64,000 nt of DNA from Lycorma delicatula (taxonomy: Eukaryota; Arthropoda; Insecta; Hemiptera; Fulgoridae), in assembly GCF_047948215.1 (NCBI RefSeq), contig NC_134461.1, positions 127,854,512 to 127,918,511 on the forward strand. Reading direction: 5' to 3'. Position numbers and translations under genes: made by a program. The first letter of the stretch is position 1; each line of letters opens with the position of its first letter. Of this stretch, positions 12,401 through 27,400 are shown piece by piece. The notes beneath the pieces were generated by a model. The model ran no database searches. It saw only the letters and a program-made list of their open reading frames with translations, and was not told where the DNA came from.

Positions 12401-15400
12401 CTTTCATTCCTTTTGCCCAGCCTGTATTCAGCCATAATATTTCCTTCCTTGCCTTTTCCGATGCATGCATTCCAATCTCCAACTATTATTAAATTCTCAT
12501 CCCTTTTTGTGTATTTAATTGCTTCATCAATTTCTTTGTATATACACTACGTCATCATAATCATGGGCACTTTTAGGCATATAGATGTTAACAATTGTTG
12601 TCAGCTTAGGTTTTGATTTTATCCTGATTACAATGATTCTATAGTTTTGAGTACAGTGTATGAATATGGATTAAACAGTGATAATGTGAAAATAAAGATA
12701 TAGATATATTTGTTTGAAGTTATGCTTGTTGAAGAATATATCAGAATTAATGGAGGTATTTGCAAGAAGGGAAAGGATTTTTAAACTTTTATATGATTTT
12801 AAAGTAGAATGTAGACACATCAACATTAAAAGAAAGGAACACAATGCAGTATCACGGAAAAAGAATTGAAACTAAATATTATAAATTAAAAAAGAAGTAG
12901 TCATGTTTGTATGGTAAGCAAATTACAACAAACTAATAGTAAATAATAACAAACAAACAGATTATTTACAACAAAGAAAAAATTGAAAAAACTCGCAAAG
13001 ATAAATTAAAATAAAACTTTAATAACCTTGTAACTTTCCTCAGTAGCCAATTGTAATTTTTCAGCAATCCAATTTTCCATTTCATCAGCATCTCGACTAA
13101 ACTGTTGAAGAGTTTGTGATTCCCCGAGACGAGAACGTTTTTCAATGAGAGCTTCTTTTAGATGGCGCCAACGATCTAATACCTGTCGTCGTTTGTCATC
13201 TATCTGCTGTGATGCATAATGTTCAGCTGCCATCAGTTGATCGGCTAATGTTTGTAAAGCTGCTATCTTCTCTTCCTAAAAATAAAATATATAACTTTTA
13301 TAATTGGAAATTTCTTTCTTATTAACATTGCAATTGAATAATAATACATATTTATTTCCAAAACTTGCTAGAACAAAAAACTAATAAAGTTGAAATTAGA
13401 AATAATGTTTAGCAAGGAAAGGCATATAAATACAAAATAAATAAATAGAACTTTGAAATGATTTCTTCTAATTAACATGATTAATATGATACAGTCACAG
13501 ACAGCTTATGAGAAAATTTTACTTAAATTGCTGTATTATTTACAAACATTACATTGATAAAAAAGAATTAAAGGAAGACCAGAGCTTGAAATTGAAATTA
13601 CACTTAACAAAAAAGAAGGCTAGCATCATATCTATTTAAAAAAAGGATTCTTTTTTGAAATTTAATCATTCTCTCAAATCAACTGAATCATTCCAAAGAA
13701 TAGTTCTATCGCTAAACAGACTGCCAACCACTAGCCAGCCAGTGAATTATATGGTTTCTGTTTTTCATTACTATTCTATTCACCAAATCCTAATAGCTAA
13801 TTAAATATACTAGTAAATAGATAAATGAGATGAGAATACAAAAGAAAACCTTGAAGTTTGTAAAAATTTGACTATCACATGTTTTATTAATGCTAAAAAA
13901 TAACTCACAATGCTAAGCAATTAATATATTTATTCTTCTGTGCTAAATTTTGTTAGGGTTTTCTAGTTACACACCTTAATACTTATATATATTAGGCAAA
14001 TATTTATTTACCTAATTGTATTCAAGGATTATATTATATTCTGCACAACCCTGAATATATATTATATTAATGCTACACTATAAAAATATAAGGATTCCTA
14101 ACTTTCTCTACCTCTTCAGAGTTAATGAAATTATCTAATACTACAGACTTAAAGGCAACGATTCTATTCGCCTGTAGATTTGTAAGCACAGCAGGAAATA
14201 TGTTTAATAATAATTTTTTTTTTTTTTTTATAAGCCTACAAACAAGCTCAGAATATCATATATTAAATAAACAATAAAATGTATAAGCTAATGCTAAGAA
14301 AATAGAACAGTTGTTCACAAATTAATTAACAGTAATTCTGTTACTCAGATTTTAAAATGAAAAACCTTGTGAGTGTTAACAAAAGATATATTTACATAAA
14401 AAATACAAAGGTGCTATTTTTTTATTTCTTTTATAGATAAAAGATGCTCCATATCAGATGATACATTATCACTCAGCATGTATTTTATAACTCGTGTATT
14501 TCTGAATATTTCAAGAAACCTTTATAACGATCCAGACTGTTCATGTTCTCTTTTTCCACTATTACAATTAAATTACTGTTTTCATAAACAAAATAATTAA
14601 TTTGTATATCTAAGAATAGTATTAAATGCATGATGTATTCTAATAATTTTACATTATTACAATGTAAGATACATTTTAGGTTTATACTATATAACTCTAA
14701 GCAGATACCTAATTAAAGCTTTTTGGGAGGGAGATGAATTTTAAGCAAGTAAGATAAGATTATGTTAACTAAGACATTCACATTTATTAGCGACAGGAAA
14801 ATCCATTTAATTAAAAATCTGTTCTCAAACAAACCCTTCCAATAAAGTATAGGTTTAAACCATCTCATTCTCATCAGTTTTCATCAGATGGTTTCTCCAT
14901 TGTAGTTTTCTTTTCACAATTACCACTTTCTTATTTCTCCAAAGTGCTAAATTCATAAACAGCACAAATGCTAATATCAATTTGAGTGATAATTATACAC
15001 ATCAACTTAAAGAAAACAGAGTATGTTCTATTTAATGTTATAAACTTAATACTAATCTATCATTATTTATACTCCCTGTTTTCAACTAATAAATATATTG
15101 ACTACAATATCTTCTTTTTTTCTTTTTCCTGTTTAGTCTCCGGTAACTACCGTTTAGATAATTCTTCAGAGGATGATATGTATGAGTGTAAATGAAGTGT
15201 AGTCTTGTACATTCTCAGTTCGACCATTCCTGAGATGTGTGGTTAATTGAAACCCAACCACCAAAGAATACCGGTATCCACGATTTAGTATTCAAATCCG
15301 TGTAAAAATAACTGGCTTTACTAGGACTTGAACGCTGTAACTCTCGACTTTCCAAATCAGCTGTTTTGGGAAGACGCGTTAACCACTAGACCAACCCGGT

Positions 15401-18400
15401 AGGTCAATGACTACAATATCTACCTGAATACATCTTCATAAATGTGATAACATAATTAATTTAATTAAAAATGATTAATCAGAAGAAAATTAATGTAAAA
15501 ATATATATATATTTACATGGGCATTGATAGCTTTATCAAAATCTTCATGTTTTTTAATAAGAGCTTCAACATTATCTCCCTTGGAATCAACTTCTTCAGC
15601 TGCTAAGAAAGCTTCTCGAGCTGACATCCAGTTCTCAGCTTGTTCACAATCTCTGTAGAATAATTGAAGTTCAAGACATTGATCTAATTGCATTCGTCGA
15701 GCAATCCACGCTCTGGAAAAGAGGAATAAACAATTTATTTATAAAAATCAATTAGCTTATATGAACTTCATGATAATTTCTCAGCTACATTCAACAAAAC
15801 AATAAAAAAAAAGGGTTATAACAATGTGAAGTTAACATTTAAAAAATCTTGAACAGTAGTACAGTAAATATTTCTTCCATGATGATTTCACACTCCAGAA
15901 ATTTTTTAGATATCTACGGCAGAATTATATATTCAAAACTTTTAGGTAAAAAACTTTTATGAAAAAGTATAGAGGGATCTATGTTACAAAATATAACCGA
16001 AGTAGCCAGGCCTCAAACTGTTTGCATAATGTTTTTTAATCTATTTTTATTTTTTATTTAATGTAGGCTTTAAATTTTTATTATTTTTTATTAGTTTTAT
16101 ACTTTGTGGTATGTATATTGTTCTAATTTCCTTTATTTTTCTTCTTCTAATATATATAAATCATTTTATTTTGTTTTTTAATTTTATTATGCATTACTGA
16201 TAGTTTTATGATTGTAAATCTTGACTGCTATGAGTCTGTATAGACTCAGCAGCATAATAAACCAATTAATTAATCTACTGCCTGTATTGTAAGACAACTG
16301 CAAACCACTCCATGACACTGACAGACACTATATTTCCATTAAAATGTAAGGTAATTTATTTATTAAAAAAATAAGTTCTAAGTAACTTTCAAAATATCAG
16401 TTAACACTTCTATCAATTAATTAAATCATAAATATAGAGTGATTTAAAATAAAACTTACTTTTCAAGTTCTTGATGAGCTTCAGTCATACTTTCAAGTTT
16501 TTCCTGAATTTCAACACTAGCATAATGTCCAGACTGAAGTAACTGTTGTCCAAACAATTCAAAAGCTTGAAATGTTCCAGATCTAGCATCGATTTCGGTT
16601 CTGTGTTCCTGATAAGGATAAATAAATATTTACATTTAGTACATGAACATTATATTAGTTTCCAATTCTGTAAAAAAACACTGAGTTGTATGGTAAAATG
16701 ATAAGTTTAATTTTATAGCGTTAAATGGCAATAAAATTTTATATAGAATAGAATAATGACACTATACATGCTCTTTTTAATTTGTAGTACATATAAATAT
16801 ATACATATGTAACAAAACATGTGATCAAGGTCCAAGCGTTATATAATCGGACTCAGCCTTTTGTGAGGCATAACAATCCTAAAATAATAACAAAATAAAA
16901 TTACGCTACTTCTAAATAAACTTTACTATTTAACAGTAAATAATGAATAAGCTTCAACTACTGTATATATAAACTGTTCAAAAAGTTCCAAAAACATTTG
17001 AATTTACCTATTAATGCAGCATTGCAATTGTCTGAACAAGTAAGGCAGCCTACTTTCAGTCCTCTAATGAAGTTTTATTATTTTATCTTAATAAATATAA
17101 TAATCTTAACAAACAAGTTGACTAACAAAATGTAAAATACTTTTAAAAATTTTATGACGACTGATATTCATGAAAAATTTTGATTAATATTAAATTTTGA
17201 TTTAAGCCTGGCGAATATGATTTCTGATATGTTAAAGAAAATGATCAAGATAAATAAACAACTTTTATCATTAAAGAGAATGAACCATCGACATTTAATG
17301 AAGATTTTATCAAACAATCAATCGACTGATGAAGCTCATCTTAGTCAGTTAAGTAAATGATTTGTTCGAAAGTAATAATTTACAGTGAACATAAGTTAAA
17401 ACTAACAAAATTAAACATTTTTCTAAGTATAAGATTTTTAAATGTGGTTGTACAGCAAATTTAACCTTGGCAATGAGTAATCTTAGAAGTATACTGATTC
17501 CAGGCCAGGGTCATCAGAATTCATAATTTCATATTGTTAACAAAAAATATAAACTGGTTCTCTGTGATATGTCACAAATTTCTGATTCTTTTTGTGGAAT
17601 AAGAAAAACAGAAGAGAAAGAAAAAGAATGACTAAATTTAGGAGCAAGAGAACTATTAGTATTAATTTTGTAAAGTGAAGAATATATTCGTTATTATCAA
17701 TATAATTACAAAAGCAGTAATACTTACTTTAAAATTAATTTTCTTACATATATTTAATAAAACTGACCGAAAACACTACAAATGTCAAACATTCCATTTA
17801 TCATCAAATACATTGTTTATCAATCGACAATACTTCAGAACAGCTTTACTAATAATATACATAATTACACTTTTATGAACGTAAAAAATACATGTTATTA
17901 TTATATTTACAAAAAATAAAGTTAATTATTACAAGTAGATACAATAAGATGTTTCTATTAGTAATCTGATCAACATAAAAATTTTCAATTTACAATTGTC
18001 AACAAGGTTTGCCAGTATATATTCATTAAATATTGAATTATTCTTAGCATATAAAAATTAACTATAGGAAAAAAAAATTCAGTAATAAATCCTTTTAACA
18101 ACTGTAATAACTTAGGAGAGAACTGTTATTCATTTTTGGTTAAAAAAAAATATATATTGATATTTTCTATTCCAGGCAACTACACATAAGAAAACAATTA
18201 AAAAAAACTGATTCTATTTCATATGAAAAAATTCCCATTTTCCGGGTTAATTTCTTCAGGATCAGGGAAACGTTTTTGTGAAGAAAAAGCTTCTAGCTTC
18301 TATAGCATCTTACTTTAAAAAGGTTTTAATAACTAGCAATTAAAGTAAATATTTGATATTTCTTGAAATACTACAAAGAAGAAGTAGAAAACTGATATAA

Positions 18401-21400
18401 TGAACTGGAATGACCTGAAAAAAATCATACGTTTACATAATCACAATTTAATCTATATGTATTAAAAAGAGCATGATATATGCTTCAAAACATTTTTTTA
18501 AATAAAAAAATGTATACTTCATATATAAATTATTTATAAGTGTGGATATATGTACAATCAATAATTAAAACTACTCGTGAACTTCTAATAATTACTACAG
18601 TAAATAATTAGAGAATATAAATGTACATAGTTTCTAAACATTTTAACTAATAACTCATTTGGATGCGATTAAACAAACAATAAAAAGAGGATTGGGTAAC
18701 AGTACGGGTGGGTTTTAATGAGGTCACTAGTATCTCCTAAATTTAGTGACAGTGCGAGGAAATTTACGGTGAACTAATAAATACAGCAGTGAGAATAATT
18801 AATATTGCTTGTATAATTTATAATTGCATATAGCAGTAATAACACAAGTAGTCATGCATGATTTATTAGACTATAATTTAGCAATGCTTATTGTTATTTT
18901 GTGTGTATAAGGCGTTTTTTTTTTAAATACTGAAGAACAATTACAAAAAAATAAACTATCCTGACAGAAATTTACTAGTTATGTAAATAAAAAATTAGTT
19001 AGCTTGTTGGCAACTCGAAATTATGAATGCTTTCAAGAAATGCATAAATTAACAAGATCATGTTAAAAAAAATCATGGTTATTTTCTTTTACAAAAGATA
19101 AACAATAACCATGAAAACTATTGTAGGTTTTGTAAATGAAACTCTTAAAACTTGTCAAATGTTTAAGAAATATTGCACAGCAAATTATTCCCAGTTAACC
19201 AATGTTAAGTAAATGAATAATGTAAAATCTGTAGAAAAAAAAATGGATTTAGGGATGAAAACCTAATCTGAAATAATAAAATAAACAATTTTTAAATAAA
19301 CCTTTTATTATGTATTCTTTCCAGTTCTCTACTACATGTGTGAATGGAATGAGTAAATTTATTCACCTGGAATAGTTTTTAAAACTTATGATATAGAAAA
19401 ATAAAAATTTAAAGATAACCCAATCGATAGAATGAATGCTTTTTTGGACCCATCTTTCCGAGTTTCTACATAGTTGAGATAGATTTTTGTTGGTATTTTA
19501 ATGACAAAGCATTCTTTTGTTTCTATATGTAAATAGATATTTATTTATTTATTTTAACATATAGAAACATTTTTTAATCTTCTAAAATTTTTATTTTTTT
19601 CACAAATAAATTTACACAATATCCATATGTTGCAATTAATAATTAATAACAAAAACCATCAAATTAACAGCAAGTTCGATGTAAACTTACCAATTTAATA
19701 AGTACGTTTCAAATCTATTGATTTGTCATGTTATTTAAATACTATCTCAGATAATACCTTTATAGTAAGTTAAAACTGATAGTAGTCGTGATCAACTAAA
19801 TTAAAATTGATTACAACTGAGCCAGCTATCAAAACATGTGTGCCAATTAAAACAATTTTCAAAATTTATGTTTACTTATAAGTGTATATTTATGTGTTTA
19901 TATTTGTATGTGTAATATTTTTCTAAATATCCAAGTTTATTAATTGTGATTTATTTAAAATATTTATAAATTCTTTTTTATCTTTGTTATAGTATATTTC
20001 TTCATGGACCATGAGACCTAGCAGATGGTGAGGGAACTTGAGTGCTAAGTGATACAGAGTAGCTGGACCGAAGGTATACCATATCGGAGAGGTATCTGTT
20101 GAAAGCTACACTCAAGAAATGACTCCTGAAAGAGGGTAGCTGCTCTTTCAGTAGTTGTTAAGGGCATAAGGGCGTAGGACTTAAACGACCATATTAACAT
20201 CACTCAAATCTTCTGAGTGCAGCTCAAAGCAATGGAAAATTAGTGGTTTTTTTTCTCAAGAAAATGTAGTTTTCTGCATTTTCATGTAACAAAGATGGAG
20301 GTGCCATCCTTGATAAAAATATTCCACAGGTAAACTAGTTCCTCATTTGGATCTCCAGGTGGGGACTACAAAGGAAAGGGTCACCAGAAAATTAAAAAAT
20401 AACATTCTACGAGTTGGAACGTGGAATGTTATAAGTCTAAAAAAGAATAATAGGTTAGAAAATTTAAAGAGGGAAATGGATAGGTTAAATGTAGATGAAG
20501 TAGGAATTAGCGAGATTCGGTGGGAAGAGGAAAATGACTTTTGGTCAGGTGATTTTAGAATAATTTACTCGCTTCAAATAATGGGCAGGCAGGAGTACGT
20601 TTTTTTTAATGAACAAAAATTTAGGGAAGAGAATAGCGAAAAATTCATAGCGATAGAATCATTGCAATCAGGATAAAATCAAAACCTAAACCGACAATGA
20701 TTGTTAACGTCTATATGTTTACAAGCACTCATGATGATGAGGTAGAGTGTGTATACGAAGAAATTGACAAAGCAATTAAATGCATAAAAGGGGATGAAAA
20801 TATAGTGGGTAAATACGGGCTGAGCAAAAGGAATGAAAGCGAGGACTGACCTACAGAGTTTTGCATGAAGTATAATTTAGTAATTGCCAACACCCAGTTT
20901 AAAAATCAAAATAGTAGAATATACACCTGGAAAAAGCCAGGTGATACTGCAAGGTATCAGATAGATTATATCATGGTTAAGCAAAGATTTAGAAATCAAC
21001 TCGTCTGCTATAAAGCATATCCAGGAGCAGACACTGATAGCGACCATAATTTAGTGATAAAGAAATGTAGATTGGGGGTTAAAAACCTGAAGAAAAGGTG
21101 TCAGATGAATCAGTGGAATTTAGAGAAGCTTGAGGAAGAGGAGGTACAGAAGATTTTTGAGGACATTGCAAGAGGTCTGACTAAAAAAGATAAGGTATAG
21201 AAGAAGAATGGGAGAATGTTAAAAAGAAAATTCTTACATCAGCAGAAGTGAACTCAGGTGAACAAAGAGAACTAACTGGTAAAACACCTTGGATATCACA
21301 GGATATATTGCAGCCTGGATGAACATAGAAAGTATATAGATGCTAGTGATGAAAAAGGTAAAAGGACCTATAGAGAATTAAGAAATACTATAAACAAGAA

Positions 21401-24400
21401 GCGCAAATTAGAGAAAGATGAGTGGATTAAAAAAAAGTGTTGAGAAGAGGAAAGAGAAATGATCATTGGTAAAATATACAGAGCATACAGGAAAGTTAAG
21501 GAGAATTTTGTGGTACATAAATTAAAATCTAATAATGTGTTAAATAAAGATGGTACACTGATTTAATAGGAGAGTGGAATGTACTGAAAAGTTATTCAGA
21601 GGAAATTAAACTGGTTTTATAGAGGAAGAAGAGAAAGAAAAAGAGGATGAAAAAGATCTGAATTTAATATGGCATTAAAAGATTTGGAAGGCAGAAGAAC
21701 TCCTGGGATAGACAGGATACCTGCAGAATTATTGTGCAGTTCAGATGAGGAAGCGAAAGATAGATTATACAAACTGGTGTGTAGTATTAACGAAAAAGGG
21801 AAAGTTCCGTCAGACTTGAAAGAGAGTTATTGTCATGATACCAAAAAAAGCAGGAGCAGATAAATTTAAAAAATACAGAACGATTAGCTTAACTACTCAT
21901 GCATAAAAAATCTTAACTAGAAATCTGTACAGAAGTACTGAGAGGAGAGTGGGATAAGTGTTAGGAGAAGACCAATTTGGTTTCAGGGTAAGTATAGGGA
22001 CAATGTAAGCAATTTTAGTGTCCTGATTAATAGCAGAAGGTAGATTAAAGAAAGACAAACAAACCAACATACATTGCATTTATAGACTTAGGAAAGACAT
22101 TGATAACGTACACTGGAATAAAATATTCAGCATTTTAAAAAATTTAGGGTCTAAGTATAGAGATAAAATTTCTAACATTTACAGAAATCAAATTGTAACA
22201 ATAATAATCGAAGAACATAAAAAAGAAGCCGTAATAAAATAGAAAGTCCAACAAGGATGTTCCCTGTCCCCATTACTTTTTAATCTTTACATAGAACTAG
22301 CCGTTAATAATGTTAAAGATCAATTTAGATCTAGAGTAACAGTGCAAAGTGAAAAGATAAAGATGCTACGATTTGTTGATGACGTAGTAATTTTAGCTGA
22401 GAGTAAAAAAGATTTGGAAGAAACAATGAATGACATGGATGAAGTCCTACGCAAGAACTACCGCATGAAAATGAACAAGAACAAAACGAAAGTAATAAAA
22501 TATAGTAGAAAATAATGTAGATGGACCACTGAATATAAAATTTGGAACAGAAAAGATTATGGAGGTAGAATTTTGTTATTTTGTTACTAAAGATGGACAA
22601 AGCAGGAGCAATATAAAATGCTGAATAGCACAGCTGAAACAAGCTTACAGTCAGAAATATAATTTGCTTACAGCGAAAATTAATTTAAACATCAGGAAAA
22701 CATTTTTGAACGTATATGTTTGGAGGGTAGCTTTATATGGAAGTGAAATGTGGATGATCGTAGTACCTGAAAAGAAAAGATTAGAAGCTTTTGAAATGCG
22801 ATGCTATAGGAGAATATTAAAAATCAGATTGGTGGATAAAGTGACAAATGAAGCAAATTGATGATGAAAGAAACATAACCACATATTAAGGTAACCTGGA
22901 ATAATTGCTTTGACATTTGAGGGACAGGTAAATGGGAAAAATTGTGCAGGGCAGCAATGTTTGGAATATGTAAAACAAACTTTTAGGGATGTAGGATGTA
23001 GAGGTAAACCGAAATGAAATGACTGGCACCAGATAGGGAATCTTGGAGAGCTGCGTCAAACCAGTTAAATGACTGAAGACAAAAAAAAAGTATATTTGTG
23101 TGATGAGGTGATCAGAAAAAATTTAACGTTTCAAAAATTCATTCTTATATTTATATACACTCTTAAATCTTCTAATCAGAATTAGAAAATAAAACATCAC
23201 AATTAAAAACAAACCAAAACGATTATAAAAGTACTAATATAAATTAATAAGTTTACAATGAGCTTGCTAATTTGGGTTGTTTTACATTTATATGTAGAAC
23301 TGATGCAATTTCAGTGGCAACTAACAATGGAAATAAAATCTTAAAAATAAAAATTATTTACTTATTCTTTACTGATTATATAAATTTGCAGCATTATGTT
23401 AAATAGATTTTTAATTCAGAACAAAAGTGACAGGACATAGATTAAAAAAAAAAAATAAAAAAATAATAATGATTTTTAAATTTAATTAATAAAAAAAAAT
23501 TACTACTATCTTTTCATTCAAGAAATCTCTTGTTCAATATCTTGTTTCTTTTATGGTTAAATAACCCATATGACAAATAAACAAAATAGGAACAATTTCC
23601 TAAAATTCCATTAAAAAAAAAATTATAACTGTAAAAGTGTTAAATTTAAACAGAAAACATGCTAGAGATTCTGCACATATGATTTCAAAATTTTCACACA
23701 TTAAAAATCCTGAAAAAGTAAAATTATATTATCGATTACAATAAGCCACAAAAAGAAAAGCTGCATGAATATATAGCCACATAAACTATTGCCAAAGCCT
23801 GAAAATACAGCAAATATACTATTAGTAATAGAAACACCTGCAGTGAAAATAAAGTACACCTGCAGAAAAAAGTATCAGATGAAAGAAAAGCTTTCTTTAT
23901 ATTTAAAAACAACACAATAAAATAAAAACTGTATATATTAGAATTCATGTAATATATGAGCTTAAATAAATAAGAATAATTAAAGACACTTTTGTTTCAA
24001 GAATTCAGCTGTAAATATTAAACCTACATTTATTCTAAAGAAAAGTAATACAAAATGTATAAAAAAAAAAGAAAAAAAAGTAACTGTACCAGCTTCTCTG
24101 GGCACAAATATAGTCTCTTGCCACAAGCAGTTAGAAGCCTAGGCCGACATGAAGTTGACTGTGGCTTTGACCTGTGTATATTAGAACCTTACTATATTTG
24201 TTTTTGTAAAGAATTGTCAATGCTTGTCTTGAAAATCAATTCAAATTTAAAATTATCAAGAGACTAGGAAAATTGACCACACACATCCAGAAATGCATTC
24301 AAGATCTATAGTGACATATCTAAGGCTCAAACCAGTGTTTTACCATGGGTAAAAGGTTCACGATTCAAAAACCATACGCTTTTGTCAGAGGAGAATTGAG

Positions 24401-27400
24401 GAACCAGAGCACAACCCTCCAAGAGTGACAGAACAACTTTAAAAATGGCAGAAATTTGACAGATTATACTAGATGATAAATCCACCAATTGAGGAGTTGT
24501 AATAGCGTTAGGATTTCATCTGGAATGATTTTTGAATATGCATTACAGTGACAATACACTCTCACACTGCCTTTATAAAGCTAAATATTTCGGTATCCAA
24601 AATATCAAGTTAACCAACCAGCTTCCTCCTTCCCTCTTATCATTATTTATTTTTTTCCAAAATGAAACTAAGATCAACAGATAACGATTTTGGAAAAATT
24701 TGTTAAAAATAATAGAATGGCAGAAACATGTAATAACAAAAAAAATATAGCTTAACCCCATATGTCTGACTCACTTAAAAGCCTGAGTCCTCTAAGTGTT
24801 ACCAGTATAAGACTAATACAAAAAGAAATTACAAACTACGTTACATTAAAAAGAAATCGGTGCAGTCCAGTTTCTTTTCTACAAAAGGCCAACCACGTAT
24901 ACAAATAATTTTTTTTTTTTTTTTAATAGCCCTATAATAAACTTAATATTGTGAAATTTTCATTCAATTAGATAATAAATTTTAAAAAACTTAAAATTGA
25001 GATCTACATCCAATATTTCGGTCCACGACTCGACTAATTTTGCATAGAACATGTACAATTAGAATACTGCAAATTATTTCATTGATTTACAAATAAATTT
25101 ATTGCAAATGAACAAAAAAGAAATCCTAGGATTACTGTTGAACACCTGATACAACAAATTAAGTAAAAAATAATAAGGATTTGATTAAAACAAGAAGGAA
25201 ATAAATAATGTGCCCTGTATAATTTTTAATAGTTGATGTTATCAAAAGTAGTGGAATTATATAGGGAAAAAACAATAACAAATTACATAATGAGAACAAA
25301 TAAGTAACCAACAAACTAGAGATGGAATCCAGCATTGACTATTTTTTTTAAACATAACATCAGTATCATTTTTACAATTTTTTCAAGACAAATATATAAT
25401 TACATAACATCACAGTGCTAACAAAATGCTACTATTAAAGAAACTTCTCAGGTTCTACTTTGAAACACTTTCATTACTTTACCAAATAGTAAAAATTTTA
25501 CTACTGCATTTTTATAACAAAACGATTAATAGAAAATTTAAAACATATATTTTTAAAAATACATTACTAATTAAATGATTTCAATCGCCCAAGGACTGAT
25601 TACCAGGGTTTTAATTCTCAAAATAGTAATTAGTGAGTTGCCTGTTATATAAAAACTATAAGAGAGCTTAATTACAAATAATATAATTATTTTTTAACAA
25701 TGATAAAATACTTACAATCTTTCCTTTTTTTTATTTGTTTTTTTTTTATTTTTTTATTTAAATTAACAGAAAACTGAAAATTTTATGTAAAAATTAAAAA
25801 TTGTCATAACAATTAATCATTCACCTATTTCAGGTCAAATATGTTGAAATTAAAAAAATACAAAACTGAATTTTATTTTTTAATTGCCAATTACAAATCT
25901 AACATTCAAATTAAAAAAAAAAAACTGTAAGATGAATAATATAATTTATATCAATCAGTAATCTTCTAAAATGGTACAAATACATTATGTAAACAAAAAT
26001 GACTTAATAGACCATCAGATTAGTCTATTGATGAATAACAATTCTACAATCTTAATATACAACATAATGTGATCAAAAATTATATCAATAATTTAAAACA
26101 TGAAATAAAGCAATTTCCTATGCAATTTGTTGTTAAAAAAATTAATTTTTACTAAATTTGATTACATTTGTCACTGGTTTTCTGACAATCTAAAATTTTG
26201 CCTCAAAGTGCAGGAAGTTTAGTGATCAAACAAATTTGAAATAGAAGTATAGCAATTTCATAAATCATATGAATTTAAATCAATGAGATACTCTCAACAG
26301 TTTTCTATAAGGAAGAGAAATAATTTCTTTTTTATAAAATATTTCATAAATATTTTCCGTAAATAATATTCAGTAAATTTCTTTGTATATTAAATGAAAA
26401 TAAATATAAATTCACTGATTCTGGGCAAAACAGTATATTAATTGAGTATAATAACAGTATAACTTAATGATTCTGTAAAACTTGGCAAGTTTAACATTTG
26501 AAGTATATTTTGACTGGTATAGGACACCAGGTTGATGTAACGATGCATGTCAAACAAACAGAGGTATTCAATTATGAACAGTCATTTTGTTATTATCAAC
26601 ATCTGAGAGCTGGACAGCTGAGCATCATGCTTTTGCTGTTGAAAACTTATTTTAAGAATACTAATTCAGAGTTGCTACACAGCAAAACATTCAAGCCACA
26701 TTTTAACTTGGGACATCAAGAAAAATGTGCCAGATAGTCACACCATTACAGGTGGGTAAATTAATTTAAATTAACAGCATGTGCTTGTAAAGCTTGAGGG
26801 AAGGAAAGGTGACTGGAGGCAATGGAAATTATTAAAATGTTTGTACAAAAATCTTGCATAACCCAAAAAGATCTACTCAATCTTTACAGCTTTGCAAATA
26901 TCCAATTCATTCAAGAGACTATTTTGTCAGGATCTCCATTTTCACATTTAAAACTGCAAATTGTGCAAGAAATTAAGACCTAAGATTTTGTTGCATATGA
27001 ATAGTTTTGCACGCACATGTCTGATGTCCTTCAGATTATTACATAGATGTAACAAAGCTTTCTTATGTCAGATTAAGCGTACTTTTTAGTTATATGGTTC
27101 TGTAAATAAGCAATTTTTGCATAATTGGAATGATATAAACTTGCATCAATTGCACATCAATACTTTTCTCAGTGCCTATATCAATTTGTGATTATGAATA
27201 ACTTATGGGATTTTGTTTTAGGATGACAAGGATACGGCTAAATCTTTTTCACCTAATAACCTAATCTTATCTAAGGATACTGCAAGACTTTTATTCTTGA
27301 TTATGGATAAGAGCCACTATGATTCCAAAAAGACGGTGCTGATATGAACACAGTCAAAATTGCATGATTTTTTTACAATAGACATTTACGTACAGGCTTT

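Noticed and set aside
15325..15407. A possible tRNA gene on the minus strand
   Set aside because: A and B boxes are present but the cloverleaf arms do not pair and the sequence continues into a SINE body with target duplications.
22331..22642. A 103-codon minus-strand open frame (and 40451-40759, 11406-11669 similarly)
   Set aside because: These are antisense shadows of reverse-transcriptase coding in LINE copies B, C and A.
24100..24760. Possible transposase remnant
   Set aside because: No catalytic box or colinear set of motifs could be identified in any frame.
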